Below are positions 4,996-5,431 of a DNA stretch of 5,431 bases, in pieces. The DNA comes from Deltaproteobacteria bacterium. Its GTDB lineage: Bacteria; Myxococcota_A; SURF-8. The stretch spans positions 1 through 5,431 of the forward strand of contig JAKQSH010000160.1 of assembly GCA_029570245.1 (NCBI GenBank). The letters are read 5' to 3'. The notes under the pieces were generated by a model. That model did no database searches, was not told where the DNA came from, and saw nothing but the letters and a program-made list of their open reading frames with translations. Position 1 is the first letter of the stretch. Each line of letters begins with the position of its first letter. The translations under genes and the position numbers were made by a program.

Positions 4996-5431
4996 GTCTG
5001 CCTCTCGTAACTGGCAGCGGTAAAAGTAATACTAATATCGCCCAGCGCCGGGAACTCGTCGGGATCGATTACGATATCGGCGGCAGGCCGGATGTCCTGC
5101 GCAGAAGAGCCTTCACGCTCGACGGTGAAGGCGTTGACGGCGACGGAATATACACCAGGCACGCCCATAATAACGTAGATCAACTGAGCCACGACCACGT
5201 CGCGGCCCACGCCCAGTACGGGAATTCCGAGGCCGTCCGTATCGGCTTCCAGCGTGAACATGATGCGCAGGCGGCGGTGGATTTCGTCCTCGATCGCGCC
5301 TGTGTCGTACCCGGCCAGCGGAGTTACCGTAAGCGTCGGGCCGACCGTTACGGTCGCCGGCGGAAACACTTTTACGTCGGAGCCCGGAGCGCGGCGGGCC
5401 TCGATGGCGGCCTGCACGGCGGCGATAAGCG
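4992..5431 (-). CDS. Baseplate J-like protein, C-terminal part (5' end outside window)
   Basis: The reading frame is open to the right edge, giving 145 residues. It reads LIAAVQAAIEARRAPGSDVKVFPP upstream of any credible start, so the GTG at 5417 is internal and not a start. The visible part has the C-terminal plan of baseplate J proteins (P2 gpJ / Mu gp47 group). First comes the 'VQ..I...RAPG.DV.V..P' segment, then a strand-helix unit with TVTPLAGYDTGAIEDEIHRRLR, then GVGRDVVVAQLIYVIMGVPGVYSV (about 75-98). It closes with DEFPALGDISITFTA just before the stop. J forms the wedge ring of a contractile-tail baseplate. Its TGA overlaps the next gene's ATG by 4 bases, and both are in the same operon as the fibre gene. 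Confidence 0.82.
   Translation of the reverse strand, partial: LIAAVQAAIEARRAPGSDVKVFPPATVTVGPTLTVTPLAGYDTGAIEDEIHRRLRIMFTLEADTDGLGIPVLGVGRDVVVAQLIYVIMGVPGVYSVAVNAFTVEREGSSAQDIRPAADIVIDPDEFPALGDISITFTAASYERQT

Noticed and set aside
4135..5010. Long plus-strand open frame (291 codons) opposite the gpI-like gene
   Set aside because: It lies antiparallel to a gene with clear family motifs, coupling and a ribosome site, and has Arg/Pro/Ala-rich sequence typical of a shadow frame in GC-rich DNA.
1..5431. CRISPR array, rRNA, tRNA, integrase attachment site
   Set aside because: I saw no regularly spaced direct repeats, no cloverleaf and no rRNA-like stretch on either strand.

Overview
This is a bacterial window made of three blocks that differ in composition and probable origin. 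The host cannot be named from the sequence alone. The lipoprotein in the middle combines an Asp/Gly-rich calcium-loop-like linker with six-cysteine modules. From memory, that style is common in Myxococcota and neighbouring 'deltaproteobacterial' lineages, so such a host is plausible but unproven.

Left block (about 1-1380, visibly AT-richer). On the minus strand, a 63-residue helical, antitoxin-like protein (979-1170) is followed after 35 nt by a gene that starts at 943 and runs off the left edge. Its 314 visible residues end in a papain/C39-like cysteine-protease domain, with candidate Cys184 and His292. Both genes have good Shine-Dalgarno sequences. A possible promoter upstream overlaps a 7-bp inverted repeat. 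The layout resembles a toxin-antitoxin or small defence module, but this is inference.

Middle block (about 1335-2536). A cluster of three tight hairpins (1385-1492), ending in the CCCCGGC-TTTA-GCCGGGG type of stem-loop, looks like the right end and omegaRNA scaffold of an IS200/IS605-family (TnpB) element. Only the last few tnpB codons could remain, so it is a relic, a solo end or a mini-element. It is followed by about 150 nt with no recognised content and then a plus-strand lipoprotein gene (1709-2536) with a lipobox, acidic linkers and three copies of a six-cysteine module.

Right block (2533-5431, GC-rich, all minus strand). This is the distal part of a contractile-tail baseplate operon, in transcription order: the C-terminus of a baseplate J-like protein (cut by the right edge), a P2 gpI-like tail/baseplate wedge protein joined by an ATGA overlap, and a 518-residue fibre-like protein. 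It could belong to a prophage or to a tailocin-like particle; the window does not decide. The fibre gene and the lipoprotein gene converge with a 4-bp stop-codon overlap and no room for a terminator between them.
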